Shown here piece by piece: positions 1 through 9,534 of a stretch of 52,642 nucleotides of DNA (positions are counted from its first letter, which is position 1; every line of letters starts with the position of its first letter). This DNA comes from Gemmatimonadota bacterium. Its GTDB lineage: Bacteria; Gemmatimonadota; Gemmatimonadetes; Longimicrobiales; Gaopeijiaceae. Location: positions 1 to 52,642 of the forward strand of contig JAPPNN010000025.1 in assembly GCA_028873815.1 (NCBI GenBank). Reading direction: 5' to 3'. The notes beneath the pieces were generated by a model. That model was given only the letters and a program-made list of their open reading frames with translations, was not told the DNA's origin and made no database searches. The translations under genes were made by a program, and so were the position numbers.

Positions 1-177
1 GGCAATGAACCGGCGGACTTCGAGCTCGCCGACCGCACCTCGGCCTACGCCTTCCTTGCGCCGCACGCTGGTCCGCTTCGAGTTACCACGGCCCCTTGCG
101 GCCTGCCAGCCTATCGATCCGACTGAGCGCCCGCTCCGGCTCGCTCCGCTCGCCTCTGCGGGCGCTCAACAGCCCTG

Positions 178-270
178 GGAGGGCTGTCCAAGCGCGAGGT
201 GATGCGCTGCCTGAAGTGCTACGTGGCACGCGAAGTCTACCGCGTGCTCACCGCGCCATCGCTCACTTGA
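178..270 (+). pseudogene. IS110-type transposase C-terminal remnant
   Basis: The short in-frame stretch GLSKREVMRCLKCYVAREVY followed by a TGA stop resembles the conserved tail of IS110-family transposases (S-K-E-x-x-R-C-L-K-R-x-x-A/S-x-x-x-Y). The sequence further upstream does not stay open in the same frame, so at most the last 30 codons survive in this window. It could also be a chance match; no IS end is visible. Residues 1-177 of the window and 271-399 hold no other gene I can support. Confidence 0.4.
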
Positions 271-399
271 CAAACATGAGAGCGTCAACGGCAGCGAATA
301 CGTCAACGACCGCATGGCCGCGCTGGCTCAACCAGCTCCACATCGGCGTCTTCACCAAATCCCGGTTCCGCCACCCCAACGGCCAACGCGCATGCCCGA

Positions 400-1119
400 T
401 CACAAGCGCTGCTGACGCGCGATCGCGATTGCCCGCGCGACATGCTTCGCCGAGAACTTCGACCCGCCGGTCAGCTTGCGGAGGTGCTCGACATGAATCT
501 CTCGGTGCTCCAACGCCATTTCCCGCGCACGCTTCGATGAAAACGTGACGAGGAACAGTCCGCGCAGCCGGTGCAGTTCCCTGCCAAGGTTTCGGTTGAT
601 CTCGACCAGCATGTCGCGTTCGCTCCGTAGCGTGTTCCGCTCCTTGGCGCACTCGTCGTGGTTCCGCTTTTCCTGGTTGTACAGTCCTTCGAACCTCAGC
701 TTACCCTTGGTCTCCGACGCCATAGTCGCTTTGAGCGACTCGACGATCACCTCGAACTCGCAGATCTCGGGGCCCTGCGCATCATGCGTCTTCCACGACA
801 CGCCGATGAACTTACCGCCAAGATGGCTCAGCCTCTTGATCAACCTGCCGGCGAACAGCCGGTGCAGCCACCCGCCCGGTCGTCCCTTGCCTTTTACACC
901 AAGTGCGGCGTCGCGCACATCAGTCAGTGCGGCGACTCCTTGATGGCGTTCGCCTTGTACGGATACGAAGCGCGCAACGGAAGTGCAGCCCTGCCCTCTT
1001 TGTACTGGAGCGGACGAAACCGCACGACGGCTACACGGCTTGAGGGGCTCTACTCGGATCCTTTGCACACTCGCTTCGCGGCTTTTCCCAGCTGCAAGTC
1101 GAAGCTGCTTCGCCTTCAA
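400..1119 (-). CDS. Coiled-coil protein downstream of methyltransferase
   Basis: TTG start overlaps the methyltransferase stop by four bases (TTGA), so translation is probably coupled, although the N-terminal 90 residues look poorly coding and a later start is possible. The central part (about residues 120-190) is charged and helical, with E-R-x-T-L-x-x-E-R-D-x-L and N-R-x-L-x-R patterns typical of a coiled coil. The same block recurs in the protein at 32690-33208 (F-E-x-L-Y-N followed by E-R-x-T-L and I-N-R-x-L), so the two are paralogues. No enzymatic motif is seen. It may be an accessory subunit of the neighbouring methyltransferase or a structural phage-like protein. Confidence 0.55.
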   Translation of the reverse strand: MKAKQLRLAAGKSREASVQRIRVEPLKPCSRRAVSSAPVQRGQGCTSVARFVSVQGERHQGVAALTDVRDAALGVKGKGRPGGWLHRLFAGRLIKRLSHLGGKFIGVSWKTHDAQGPEICEFEVIVESLKATMASETKGKLRFEGLYNQEKRNHDECAKERNTLRSERDMLVEINRNLGRELHRLRGLFLVTFSSKRAREMALEHREIHVEHLRKLTGGSKFSAKHVARAIAIARQQRL

Positions 1120-2579
1120 GCGAACAGTTCTCCCTGGTTGAGAGGTCTACCCGTATACGGGTCCGTCATCGTTGGAAGGTGGGGCCTGCGGCCCTCAAAA
1201 TAGTCCGCGATCGACCACAACTGACAGCGCGGATATTCCTCTGCCCCCACTCTGACAGTGCGCGCCTTCCACGTTTCTTGCTGCGCTCCCTTGGTTCGCA
1301 CGGGATTGAGCGTGACGTATACGCCGAGTGCAGCCTTCTCACGGTTCGTGACATGCAGGAAGTCCCTGAGTTGCGACAGGCTGAACCGGCCTCCCTTTAC
1401 CTGCGCCAGCGCTAGCCGGGAATCGTGGTCGCTCGGCTTCACCGCGAGCGTGGCGCGTCCGTCAACACCGCCGTCCCTCCCCCTAACGGTATTGGGACGA
1501 AATCCAGCCATTCGCATGATCGCCCAAGACTCGAACTCGAACGGGCGCTCCCTTGCCAGCCGCTCGGCGGCTTTGAGGCTGAACGGAGTGCCCTTGACCT
1601 CGATGTGCTGGTCGGCCATGCGCCGATCGCAGATCAGGTCGATGGCAAACGACGAAATGTCGATGCCGGCCCACCGGCGGTTCAGCCGGTTGGCCGCGTC
1701 CACCGCTGTCCCGCATCCGCAGAAAGGATCAAGGACAAGATCGCCGGGGTTGGTGCTGGCCGATATGACACGATCCAACAACTTCAGGGGCTTCTGCGTT
1801 GGGTAGCCGAGACGCTCCTTGGATGCTGGCTGGAGACAGGGAATCCGCCACACATTGTCGATGGTGCGCCTCCGCTTCGTCTGATACATCAGCTTCCCAT
1901 GTTGGTCTCGCGCGTTCACCATCTTCCCGCGCACCTTCTTGCGGACTAGTTGGCGGACTGGCTTTTCGCGAATCTCGGTAAGTTGGCGAAACGTGAAATC
2001 GGAACCGATATCCCGAACGTAAAACAACATAGTGTCGGAGGCCGCCGCGAAGAGTTTCTTTCGGCGATCGTGCATCTTGTTATAATAGTACCAATGCACT
2101 TCGTTGCGGAAATTGGGCACGCCGAACACAGCGTCCATCAATACCTTGAGGTAGTGAGACGCTGTCGGGTCGCAGTGCAGATAGATGGATCCCGTGGGTT
2201 TGAGAATGCGCTTCATCTGCTCCAGACGCTCGGCCATGTAGGTCAGATAGGCCAGCATCCCGCATTCGCCGAGCACCTCGTATAATCCGAGTACCGCACG
2301 TCGGGCTGGTCGGGCCGCCGCGCCCTGATACACCGCAAGTCGCGCCTCCGCACGATCATTCCAATGCCAAGTGTCATCGAAGGCCCGGTACTGTGCCTTC
2401 CCGGCACCTCGGTCCCGAAAAAGGATGTTGTAGTTGGCGTCCGATTTGAACGGCGGATCCAAGTAGATCAGGTCGACCGTTTTATCGTCCCATTGGGTCA
2501 TCCAAGTAAGGCAGTCGCCGTAGTAGAGAGTCCGGTCCTCTGGACCGCCACCAGCACCAAAGAGGCTGTGCTGACTCAT
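1116..2579 (-). CDS. DNA methyltransferase fused to Mrr-like nuclease domain
   Basis: 487 aa. Methylates adenine-N6 or cytosine-N4 in DNA: catalytic motif IV DPPF is near residue 40 and the SAM-binding motif DPFCGCGTA near residue 288, the motif order (IV, target region, I) of beta-class enzymes. Residues about 347-420 add a second domain with FESWAIMRMAGF, GGVDG and AQVKGG. This is the D-x(n)-Q-x-K pattern of PD-(D/E)xK (Mrr-like) restriction nucleases, so cutting and modification may sit in one chain. The start overlaps the upstream Zn-ribbon gene (ATGA) and the stop overlaps the downstream gene. It is a plausible single-polypeptide restriction-modification enzyme or a solitary mobile-element methylase. 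Methyltransferase call very firm; nuclease activity inferred. Confidence 0.93.
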   Translation of the reverse strand: MSQHSLFGAGGGPEDRTLYYGDCLTWMTQWDDKTVDLIYLDPPFKSDANYNILFRDRGAGKAQYRAFDDTWHWNDRAEARLAVYQGAAARPARRAVLGLYEVLGECGMLAYLTYMAERLEQMKRILKPTGSIYLHCDPTASHYLKVLMDAVFGVPNFRNEVHWYYYNKMHDRRKKLFAAASDTMLFYVRDIGSDFTFRQLTEIREKPVRQLVRKKVRGKMVNARDQHGKLMYQTKRRRTIDNVWRIPCLQPASKERLGYPTQKPLKLLDRVISASTNPGDLVLDPFCGCGTAVDAANRLNRRWAGIDISSFAIDLICDRRMADQHIEVKGTPFSLKAAERLARERPFEFESWAIMRMAGFRPNTVRGRDGGVDGRATLAVKPSDHDSRLALAQVKGGRFSLSQLRDFLHVTNREKAALGVYVTLNPVRTKGAQQETWKARTVRVGAEEYPRCQLWSIADYFEGRRPHLPTMTDPYTGRPLNQGELFA

Positions 2580-2980
2580 GTAACGAACGTCCCTGGGCGA
2601 CGGCCCAACCTAACCAGTGGATGCTGAGCGGTTGTCCACTCAAACAGCGCACGAGTCACCTCCTCGGGCGTGCATCCGCCCGAACACTGGATCTCGACCG
2701 ATTGCAGCAGCCTTTCAACCCGTTCCGTCCGCAGGAACCCCTCGGCGCCGCGAATGTAGAGCCGGTCGTCGCCGCCGCAATGAAAGCAAGGGCCGCGCCA
2801 TTCACGCTCGCCCAGCTCTTTCCCGCCACGGTACCGCATGGACTCGAACCATGCTTCGAACCAAGGCAGGAAGTGGATATGTTTCTTCGACCGGCCTTCT
2901 CGCACTTGGCACGGCGTGTCGTCCATTTCCTCTCCAGAATCCATAAGTCGTTGCTCCACTGAAGTTAACGGGATTGACAT
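2576..2980 (-). CDS. Small Zn-ribbon protein, primase-type finger
   Basis: Up to 134 aa. A CFHCGGDDR ... CSGGC pattern (two Cys pairs about 45 residues apart, with the G-G-D-D-R turn) resembles the zinc ribbon of phage and plasmid primases, which binds single-stranded template. No TOPRIM or AEP domain follows, so the finger is free-standing. The ATG at 2980 lacks an evident ribosome site; the ATG at 2926 is preceded by GGAGAGGAA and may be the true start. The stop overlaps the methyltransferase start by ATGA, so the two are co-translated. Confidence 0.65.
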   Translation of the reverse strand: MSIPLTSVEQRLMDSGEEMDDTPCQVREGRSKKHIHFLPWFEAWFESMRYRGGKELGEREWRGPCFHCGGDDRLYIRGAEGFLRTERVERLLQSVEIQCSGGCTPEEVTRALFEWTTAQHPLVRLGRRPGTFVT

Positions 2981-3017
2981 CTATCGATAAGCCCCACCAC
3001 CGCCCTGCGTGGGTTGG

Positions 3018-5873
3018 TCACCGTCGCCACGCAGCCGGGGAGGGTATCCCCCGGCTCGTCACCACGTCCAGCGCAACACCGGCCAAGGGGCCGCCCAAAC
3101 CACCGTCCGCCTGCACCGGATCGCCCTGCAGGATGGCCCGCACCTTGCCCTCCACATCGCGGTAGATCGACATGGGCCGATCCGTCGATTCGTCGAGGGT
3201 CGCCGTGCCCCCCGGTCCTGACAGCGTGACGCTGGCCAGGTTCTCCAACCCCGGCCGGACCGGCAGCGTGTAGGCGAAGCTGCCGGCATCCTGGCCCGCG
3301 TCGGCGATCTCGGGCATGGCGAACGGCAGTGTGAACAGCACCCGCCCGCCGGTGTCCCGTCCCTCGATCGTCCACGGGCCGGATTGCTCGGGGAGCGACG
3401 GGGGCGCGTCCACGACGAAGACGGGTTCGAGGTATGCGCCCGCCCCGGTGTCGAATCCGCCCCACAGCAGGAGGCTTCGAACCGGAGATTGCGAAAGCGC
3501 CACTAGGGGCGATCCGGCACCATCGTTCTGGATCCGGAAGTCAAAGGACCGCGAGAAATGGTAATCGCTGATCCACCCGGTAGTACCCTCGGGGTAGCTG
3601 GACATCATCAGATCTTGCGTGTAGGGGCCGAGGGTCTGTCCTCGGTGGACGGTTGCAACGGTATCCATCACATATCTGTTCAACTCCCAATCCTCAAAGC
3701 GCTCCTCCACGAAGTGGCTTCGGACAGCAAACCCCCATGCGCCGATGGCACGGGATTGATGCGGATACTCGGGGTCCTGCATCGGGTGCAGGAGGCCGAA
3801 GTTATGTCCCACCTCATGCGCGATTACGGTGGGGGCAGGACGCGCTACCACGGTGATGGTGCCGTATAGTTGAGCAATCCCCCCGAGGCAACAAACCGGC
3901 CCCATGGGTTGGCCCAAGCCCATCCAGTGTCCTGTACCCCCGCTCATCGCCCGCACAGCGGCGACCACTCGAAGGGATCCGTAATTCAGGCCCAAGGTAT
4001 CCTGATTGAGTACAATGGGCGGGTGCTTCGTGACCACAATCGCGCGCACTGGAAGCAGATCAACAAGGCTGCGTAACCTCCAGTAGTCCTTGGGGTCCGC
4101 AGCAGCCATGCTGTCGGCAATCGCCGCGTTGCGGGAGTCCATCTCAGGAAAACTCCGTTCGCCTTGGTTTTCGAGAAACAGCGGGACGACGGTGAGGTTG
4201 AACGACGGGACTTCCCGCACGTCCACCTCTTGCCTGCCCGTAGCAGGGAACCGGCGATCGTCTCCCTCGACGACAAACTCCAAACCGGGACGAACCAGGT
4301 GGCCGGGGATCCACCCCTCGGCACTCATGTTCGAGTCGGGTCCAGCGACTACCGCCGCGGTCGTGCCGGCGTCAAAGGCGATGCTGGCGATCTCGACCGT
4401 ATGGACCAAGCCGCCGTTGAGGTAGAACCGCGCTTGAAGCGGCGGCGACATTCCGAAAAGGCGGAGCGCGGCCGGCTCGCCCGCAACCAAGGGAACGAAT
4501 GGTTCTCTCGCCTGCACGGCCTGCACCAAGTGCGCCTGCATTGCGCCGTCGCAAGGGCGCGGGACTCGAAATGCGCTGTTGTAACCACTACCTTGGTTTT
4601 CGGGATTTCCTTCACCGGAGAACCGACTCAGCCATTTCCGCATCGACTCCGAAGGCACACACAGGTCGGCTTCGAAGGCGTCACAAACGTCGTAGTCCAA
4701 AGTGCCATTTCGAATTCCACCAAGGCGACCGCGAAGGCGGCAGAGGGAGCCGATATACAAGCCCGTGTAACTGTGGTTCCAATGGTTCGGCCCGTCCCAC
4801 CCGGGCCACGGAGTGTCCAGTGCTCCAAGGTTCTGCAACGTCGGAGGGAGCGGACCTGAAAGGTGTAGTCCGGCGAGACGCAGGTGTACGAGTTCTGACA
4901 GATCGCCAATTTCGGCGGGAACCGGGCCGGTCATGGAGCCCTCGATCCATAGAATCTTGAGGTCTGCAAGCCTACCTAGCTCCGAGGGTATGCTCCCCTC
5001 TATTCCTCCGTTCAAGATGAGATTCTCGAGTTTCGTCAAGTTCCCGAGTGTGGCCGGAATCGGACCCGTGAATGCCGACCATTTACCGTAACGCCTGTTG
5101 TCCAAGATCAGCACGCGCAGATTGCGCAGGTTCCCGAGTTCCTGAGGTATTTCCCCTAACAGCCCCGACAGAGCCAGAATTCTCAGTTGCGATAGCCTGC
5201 CGAGTTCCGGCGGTATCTCCAAGCCATAGGTCCGCAAGACCAATTCTTCCAAGCCCTCCAAGTCGCCCAGCTGCGGCAATCTCGGCTCTGGGTTGGCCCA
5301 CCAAGGTCGGCGCAAGCTGAGTTGGTCTTGTTGCTCTTTTCCGCACCAACCAAAGCAGGACACGCGGCCCGCCTCATTGACGTCTACTCCGTACCAATCG
5401 CCAAGCGGCGCGTCGGTCAGCCAGTTGTCGCGGTTCGGCCACCACCCGTCGGCATTCAGGTGTCCCCCGGTTGCCTCAAACACAGATTCGAGCGTGGCTC
5501 GGTCGGGATTCTCCACCACCGCCACGGGAAACGTCGCCTGAGCCTCCAGCCCTTCCGGATCCCGCGCCGTGATGGTGACGGTCGCTTCACCTCGGACGGG
5601 ACCGGCGAGGCTCAGCACCGGGCTTGGATGCAGCGCCACGGGCACGATGGTCGTGTCCGAACTGGCGACCATGTACGTCAGCGCGTCGCCATCCGGATCC
5701 ACGAACGCGCCGGTCAAGTCCACGTCCACCCGTCTCGCCCCATGCCACAGCGTTTGAGCGGGGATCCCCCGCATCAGGATCGGATGCCGGTTCGGGGGCG
5801 GCAGGTCAGGCGCGATCGTCTCTTCCTTGCAGCCCGCCAGAAGGACGGCGAGTAGCGCTGTTAGGCGGATCAA
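3018..5873 (-). CDS. LRR lipoprotein with HExxH metalloprotease domain
   Basis: 951 aa, TTG start with GAAAGG upstream. The signal peptide ends in the lipobox LLAGC (Cys15), so the protein is probably lipid-anchored outside the cell membrane. An Ig/cadherin-like segment (about 40-118, with D-P-D-G-D-A-L) leads to a region with repeated L-x-x-L-x-x-L-x-L and the plant-type G-x-I-P-x-x-L-G motif (about 150-350), which are leucine-rich repeats. Near residue 686 lies HEVGHNFGLLH, the metzincin zinc site HExxHxxGxxH, in a large C-terminal part. A surface protease using the LRR for substrate or cell contact is the simplest reading. It lies upstream of the Zn-ribbon operon on the same strand with a gap of about 40 bp, but appears unrelated in function. 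Confidence 0.88.
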   Translation of the reverse strand: MIRLTALLAVLLAGCKEETIAPDLPPPNRHPILMRGIPAQTLWHGARRVDVDLTGAFVDPDGDALTYMVASSDTTIVPVALHPSPVLSLAGPVRGEATVTITARDPEGLEAQATFPVAVVENPDRATLESVFEATGGHLNADGWWPNRDNWLTDAPLGDWYGVDVNEAGRVSCFGWCGKEQQDQLSLRRPWWANPEPRLPQLGDLEGLEELVLRTYGLEIPPELGRLSQLRILALSGLLGEIPQELGNLRNLRVLILDNRRYGKWSAFTGPIPATLGNLTKLENLILNGGIEGSIPSELGRLADLKILWIEGSMTGPVPAEIGDLSELVHLRLAGLHLSGPLPPTLQNLGALDTPWPGWDGPNHWNHSYTGLYIGSLCRLRGRLGGIRNGTLDYDVCDAFEADLCVPSESMRKWLSRFSGEGNPENQGSGYNSAFRVPRPCDGAMQAHLVQAVQAREPFVPLVAGEPAALRLFGMSPPLQARFYLNGGLVHTVEIASIAFDAGTTAAVVAGPDSNMSAEGWIPGHLVRPGLEFVVEGDDRRFPATGRQEVDVREVPSFNLTVVPLFLENQGERSFPEMDSRNAAIADSMAAADPKDYWRLRSLVDLLPVRAIVVTKHPPIVLNQDTLGLNYGSLRVVAAVRAMSGGTGHWMGLGQPMGPVCCLGGIAQLYGTITVVARPAPTVIAHEVGHNFGLLHPMQDPEYPHQSRAIGAWGFAVRSHFVEERFEDWELNRYVMDTVATVHRGQTLGPYTQDLMMSSYPEGTTGWISDYHFSRSFDFRIQNDGAGSPLVALSQSPVRSLLLWGGFDTGAGAYLEPVFVVDAPPSLPEQSGPWTIEGRDTGGRVLFTLPFAMPEIADAGQDAGSFAYTLPVRPGLENLASVTLSGPGGTATLDESTDRPMSIYRDVEGKVRAILQGDPVQADGGLGGPLAGVALDVVTSRGIPSPAAWRR

Positions 5874-6344
5874 TGGCGGGGCCTTTCTCTCTTGGTGGCA
5901 ATCCCTGGCTTCCGGACGTGGAGCCGGGCCTTTGCGACAATCACACAGGAGAAAAGCGGAAAGCCCTGCCTATTCACCCCGGCTGCCGGGAGCTACCCGT
6001 CGACCTTGATGGAGTTCTTGTATTCGGACAGGTGACCCGACATGGGCTCCCGTCTGATTGTCGCGCCGTCAGTATATGGGTCCCGCGCGATCCGCCACAA
6101 GGGGCAAGCAGGAAACCAGGCGAGAGGCGACTCCCCGAGCCGAGCCGTGAAATGGAAGTCAGGCGTCTAATGGTATCGTTTCCATACGACATTCCCGTAG
6201 GCCGTCCGGCGAGTGGGGGTCGCAGGCACCGGGGTGAACCAGTAGCTAATGGGGACGCGGCGCCGATGGGGTTTGACGCAGGCGCTGGTGAGTGAAGCCG
6301 ACGGCGCACCGGCCGGATGGATCGGTTCCGGCCTAGTCTATAGT
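5874..6344. other. Gene-free stretch
   Basis: No reading frame with convincing coding character and no strong hairpin. It should carry the promoter of the TTG-start lipoprotein at its left edge, but I cannot point to clear -35/-10 boxes. Confidence 0.5.
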
Positions 6345-6797
6345 CTAGCCTCCCAACTCCTTCGAGCCGTCCTTCGAGCGGACGACGACTGTCGCGCCGG
6401 ATGCTCGCTTCCGTTGGCCGGCGATGTGAGTGTCCGCCCGGTCGCTGCCCTTGCGACTGCGGCGGGGGTCGTACGACTTCTGCCCGAAGAGTGCCATGAC
6501 GTAGCCCATGGGGTCGCCATTGCATACGCTGTCGCGGACGTAGACGGATCGAGCGCGGCCGCGGGTCGGGACCAGGAGTAGCTCGGTGAAGTCCTCACAA
6601 TCTTCGCGCATCGTGAAACGCTGCACGAACTCCACGCTCACCAGCCCGTCGCGGGACATGGCGAAGTCCCGGGCGCTGGGCGGCGGGTCATACGGATCCA
6701 CGTCCTTCCGGTCGGGCCGGTAGGGCTCCAGCCCCGTCAGGCTCTTCGTGTCTTTCCACGGCTTCCACGCCTCCACCACGATCATTAGTCGCCTCAT
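6345..6797 (-). CDS. Unrecognised 150-aa protein of replication operon
   Basis: The ATG at 6797 overlaps the stop of the prim-pol gene (ATGA), which fixes the start and places it last in a three-gene replication operon. Sequence is basic toward the C-terminus (RRSRKGSDR, GQRKR), suggesting nucleic-acid contact, but no known domain was recognised. A role as replication accessory factor is only inferred from position. Confidence 0.7.
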   Translation of the reverse strand: MRRLMIVVEAWKPWKDTKSLTGLEPYRPDRKDVDPYDPPPSARDFAMSRDGLVSVEFVQRFTMREDCEDFTELLLVPTRGRARSVYVRDSVCNGDPMGYVMALFGQKSYDPRRSRKGSDRADTHIAGQRKRASGATVVVRSKDGSKELGG

Positions 6798-8026
6798 CAA
6801 TCTGCGCCCCCTGCGGGTTGAATCACTTCTTGGTATTCCACGCCCTCGATGATCACGCATCGCGGAGCGTCGCCAGCCCGGTTGGCGGGCGTCTTGAACT
6901 CGATCTTCATTGGTGCTCTGCGGGGTGGCGTGTAGACCCCCGTCTGGCGCCGCCATGCCGTGTCGGCCCGATCGGCGGCGTTCACCACTACCGGTGCGAT
7001 CATGGTGGGCTCTAGCCCTGCGGCCCGCGCTTTTTGCACAATCCCGGCCAGCTTCTTTTCATGCCCGTCCCGCACGGCCGCGTAAACCTCGCGGGCCAGC
7101 GTCGTCCTCCGGGCTCCCTCCCGCCACGCCTTCGCCCGCTGCTCCCGCGGCGTCGGCGGGTCGCGGTCCTCAAGCGGCTGCGGTACCTGCAGGCCGGCCC
7201 GCCAACCGCTTGTCATGGCGGTGCGGATTTCACCCGTTTTCATGCCCGTCGCCAACGCTGCCTCACGGATCCGGGCGCACAACCCCCGCCTGTCTGCCTC
7301 GGGGTGCGCCGCGCATCGCTGGGCGACGGCATAGGTCACCTCGTTGAGGCGGTTGTTGCGGTTGCCTTTGGGGGTCGCTGCAAGATCCGCGATCGCCTTG
7401 TCCGCCCATGTCTCGACCCGCTTGGCAATCCCCGTGGCCGGCGCCGGCGTCGGAACCGGTGCGGGGCGCCGCGGCTTTGCCGTCGGTCGCCTCACCTTGA
7501 TGTCGAGCAGGTCCAGCGGCGGCGGCTTCCCGGGTTCCGTCGGTGGGAACGCTCCCATGTCCCACAGCACCACATAGCCGTCCTCATGCCGGGTTTCCCC
7601 ACGCCTCCATGTCTCCGGCGTCGCCTTGTCCGTCTTGAGCCGCCAGTTGCCCTGCGGGATCGTGTCTCCCTTCCACTGATACCACAGGTGCAGCCCGCCG
7701 GATGGGGTGCGGTATTCCAGCGCCGCGGCGTCACGCAACGGCCGGATCGCCTCGATGTTCGTAAAGCAGCCCTTGTCAGGCTCTAAGTCGACGTCCAGGA
7801 CCACGGCCCTTCCGTCGGCCGGTCGCAAGCCGAACGGTCCCTCCGGGTACGCCTCGACACTCCGGGCGCAATCGTCTGGGTTCGTCCATGACAGCTTACC
7901 ACCGTCGTCCCGGGGCACGAGTCGCGGGGCCTTGCGCTTGTCCTTGTCCGGCCAGTCGGCCGGGTAGACAGCAAATGGATGCATCCCCCGCCTCTGGAGC
8001 CACCGGATAGCCGGGTGGAGGCTCAT
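6797..8026 (-). CDS. Bifunctional primase-polymerase (AEP/prim-pol)
   Basis: 409 aa. The N-terminal domain has the AEP prim-pol signature: an aspartate pair in VVLDVD near residues 73-80 and the downstream SGGLHLWY, equivalent to the S-G-G-x-H-x-x-Y motif of plasmid and phage prim-pols that make primers and extend them. The C-terminal 200 residues are helical and basic. The ATG at 8026 overlaps the helicase stop (ATGA), so the start is chosen over an upstream alternative. Together with the helicase it forms a self-contained replication initiation module of the kind found in satellites, plasmids and ICEs. Confidence 0.88.
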   Translation of the reverse strand: MSLHPAIRWLQRRGMHPFAVYPADWPDKDKRKAPRLVPRDDGGKLSWTNPDDCARSVEAYPEGPFGLRPADGRAVVLDVDLEPDKGCFTNIEAIRPLRDAAALEYRTPSGGLHLWYQWKGDTIPQGNWRLKTDKATPETWRRGETRHEDGYVVLWDMGAFPPTEPGKPPPLDLLDIKVRRPTAKPRRPAPVPTPAPATGIAKRVETWADKAIADLAATPKGNRNNRLNEVTYAVAQRCAAHPEADRRGLCARIREAALATGMKTGEIRTAMTSGWRAGLQVPQPLEDRDPPTPREQRAKAWREGARRTTLAREVYAAVRDGHEKKLAGIVQKARAAGLEPTMIAPVVVNAADRADTAWRRQTGVYTPPRRAPMKIEFKTPANRAGDAPRCVIIEGVEYQEVIQPAGGAD

Positions 8027-9534
8027 TGGTCGCTCTCCGGTTCGAACCGGAAGCCAGCCCACCCTGCGGCCTGCTTGCCACGTGCCCGCACCGGACTTGT
8101 ATCCGGCAGGGCGGGGTTGAGTTTCCGTAAGCGACGCGAGAACATCACCTTGGCGATATTCCCGGACTTCTGGTTCGCCTGGTCGTCCTCATTCAGCTTG
8201 CACCATGCCTCCCATACTTCACTCACGTGCACATTCCCGGTGCACGGCACCAGACGGGCAGCGAGTCCCCCGAGCATTCCGGCATCCGCTATTGCGCGGC
8301 TCGCGCTGGCCTGCTCCACGGACGGCACGGCGTCGGGTGGATCGCCCTGCGTCTTCGCGGCATACTGCACCAGCTTGTAGAGGATGGCCTCCTGCACCGC
8401 CGGCTCGCGACGGCACTGCTGCTTCAATTTCCGATCCTTCTTCGTGCCGGCGGGCAACCGCGGATACCGCAGCTCGAGATACCGATCACGCATCCCCTGG
8501 TCCGTGTCGACTCCGAAGCGCGGAACACTTTCCGGGTTAGCCACGAAGAAAATCGTCGCGGTCACCTCCGTCGTCACCGGTGCCTTGTTCTTTTCGTTCA
8601 GGAGGAACGACCCGCCACCCGTCAGCCGCTTCACGGTCGCCCTCGAGATCCCCCGCTTCGGCGCCTCGATCTCATCCAGCACGCAAATCCGCACGGGGAT
8701 GGTGATCGCCTTGGCCTCGGCATTCAGGGTGCCGCGCTCGCCCCCGCCCGCCAGCAGTTCACTGCTCCCGGCATGGAAGTAGGACCCCAGCGCACAACGG
8801 ATCCCCTCGAGCAACGTCGTCTTGCCGCCCCCGGGCTCGCCGACATAGCAGTACATGCGCCGGGCATGAGGACCCCACAATGCCGCACCGAACGCCTGCC
8901 ACAACCATTCGCGTTCCTGCTCCGGCATATGGGCCACCAGACGCTCCACAAGCGCCGCCGAGGCCGGCGACGGCTTCCGGTACTTCACCGCTGTCGAGTA
9001 CGTGACCAGGTGCTTCCGGGCCTCGTCTGCCGACAGCAGCTTTCCCGTTCTCAGACTCACAACCCCCGTGGGCGTCCCCAGATACGCGAGGTCCATGTCA
9101 AGTTCCCGACGCTTGCACACGGTCACCTTGGGCCACCGCGCCGGATTGTGGGCCGCCATCATCGCGTGCCGCACCGCTTGGACGAACGCGATCCCCTTGC
9201 CCTTCGCGCCCTGCAGCGCCTTGCGCAACTGCCAGATCTCCCGACCGTCCTGCCCCTCCGCAATCGCCACCCTTAACATGACGTACGTGAGCTCCTGGAG
9301 CAGACGATACCAGGTGTCCAGCCCTCCAATCCACAATCCCGTCTTCGAATCCAGCAGGTAGGCCGTCGACGGCTCGTCAATGTCCTCCGGTCGGCAGATC
9401 AGTATCGACGAGCCATGGTACTCAAGTGCCCATTGGGCCACGTCGATCGGCGCCGTCAGCATGGGCAGCCGCGGCCATTCGTCGGGCTCCGCAGACCCCG
9501 TGTCCGACGCTGTTTGAGTACCTGACAGTGTCAT
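8023..9534 (-). CDS. P4-type SF3 helicase / D5-like primase C-terminal protein
   Basis: 503 aa. Walker A GEPGGGKTT (about residues 232-240), Walker B-like ICVLDEIEAPKRG (about 285) and sensor-like TIFFVANPESVP define a superfamily-3 helicase of the phage P4/D5 group, an ATP-driven hexameric DNA unwinding enzyme acting at the origin. ATG is preceded by AAAGGAG with good spacing. First gene of the leftward replication operon, reading away from the AT-rich control region, which probably carries its promoter and the origin. Confidence 0.9.
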   Translation of the reverse strand: MTLSGTQTASDTGSAEPDEWPRLPMLTAPIDVAQWALEYHGSSILICRPEDIDEPSTAYLLDSKTGLWIGGLDTWYRLLQELTYVMLRVAIAEGQDGREIWQLRKALQGAKGKGIAFVQAVRHAMMAAHNPARWPKVTVCKRRELDMDLAYLGTPTGVVSLRTGKLLSADEARKHLVTYSTAVKYRKPSPASAALVERLVAHMPEQEREWLWQAFGAALWGPHARRMYCYVGEPGGGKTTLLEGIRCALGSYFHAGSSELLAGGGERGTLNAEAKAITIPVRICVLDEIEAPKRGISRATVKRLTGGGSFLLNEKNKAPVTTEVTATIFFVANPESVPRFGVDTDQGMRDRYLELRYPRLPAGTKKDRKLKQQCRREPAVQEAILYKLVQYAAKTQGDPPDAVPSVEQASASRAIADAGMLGGLAARLVPCTGNVHVSEVWEAWCKLNEDDQANQKSGNIAKVMFSRRLRKLNPALPDTSPVRARGKQAAGWAGFRFEPESDQ

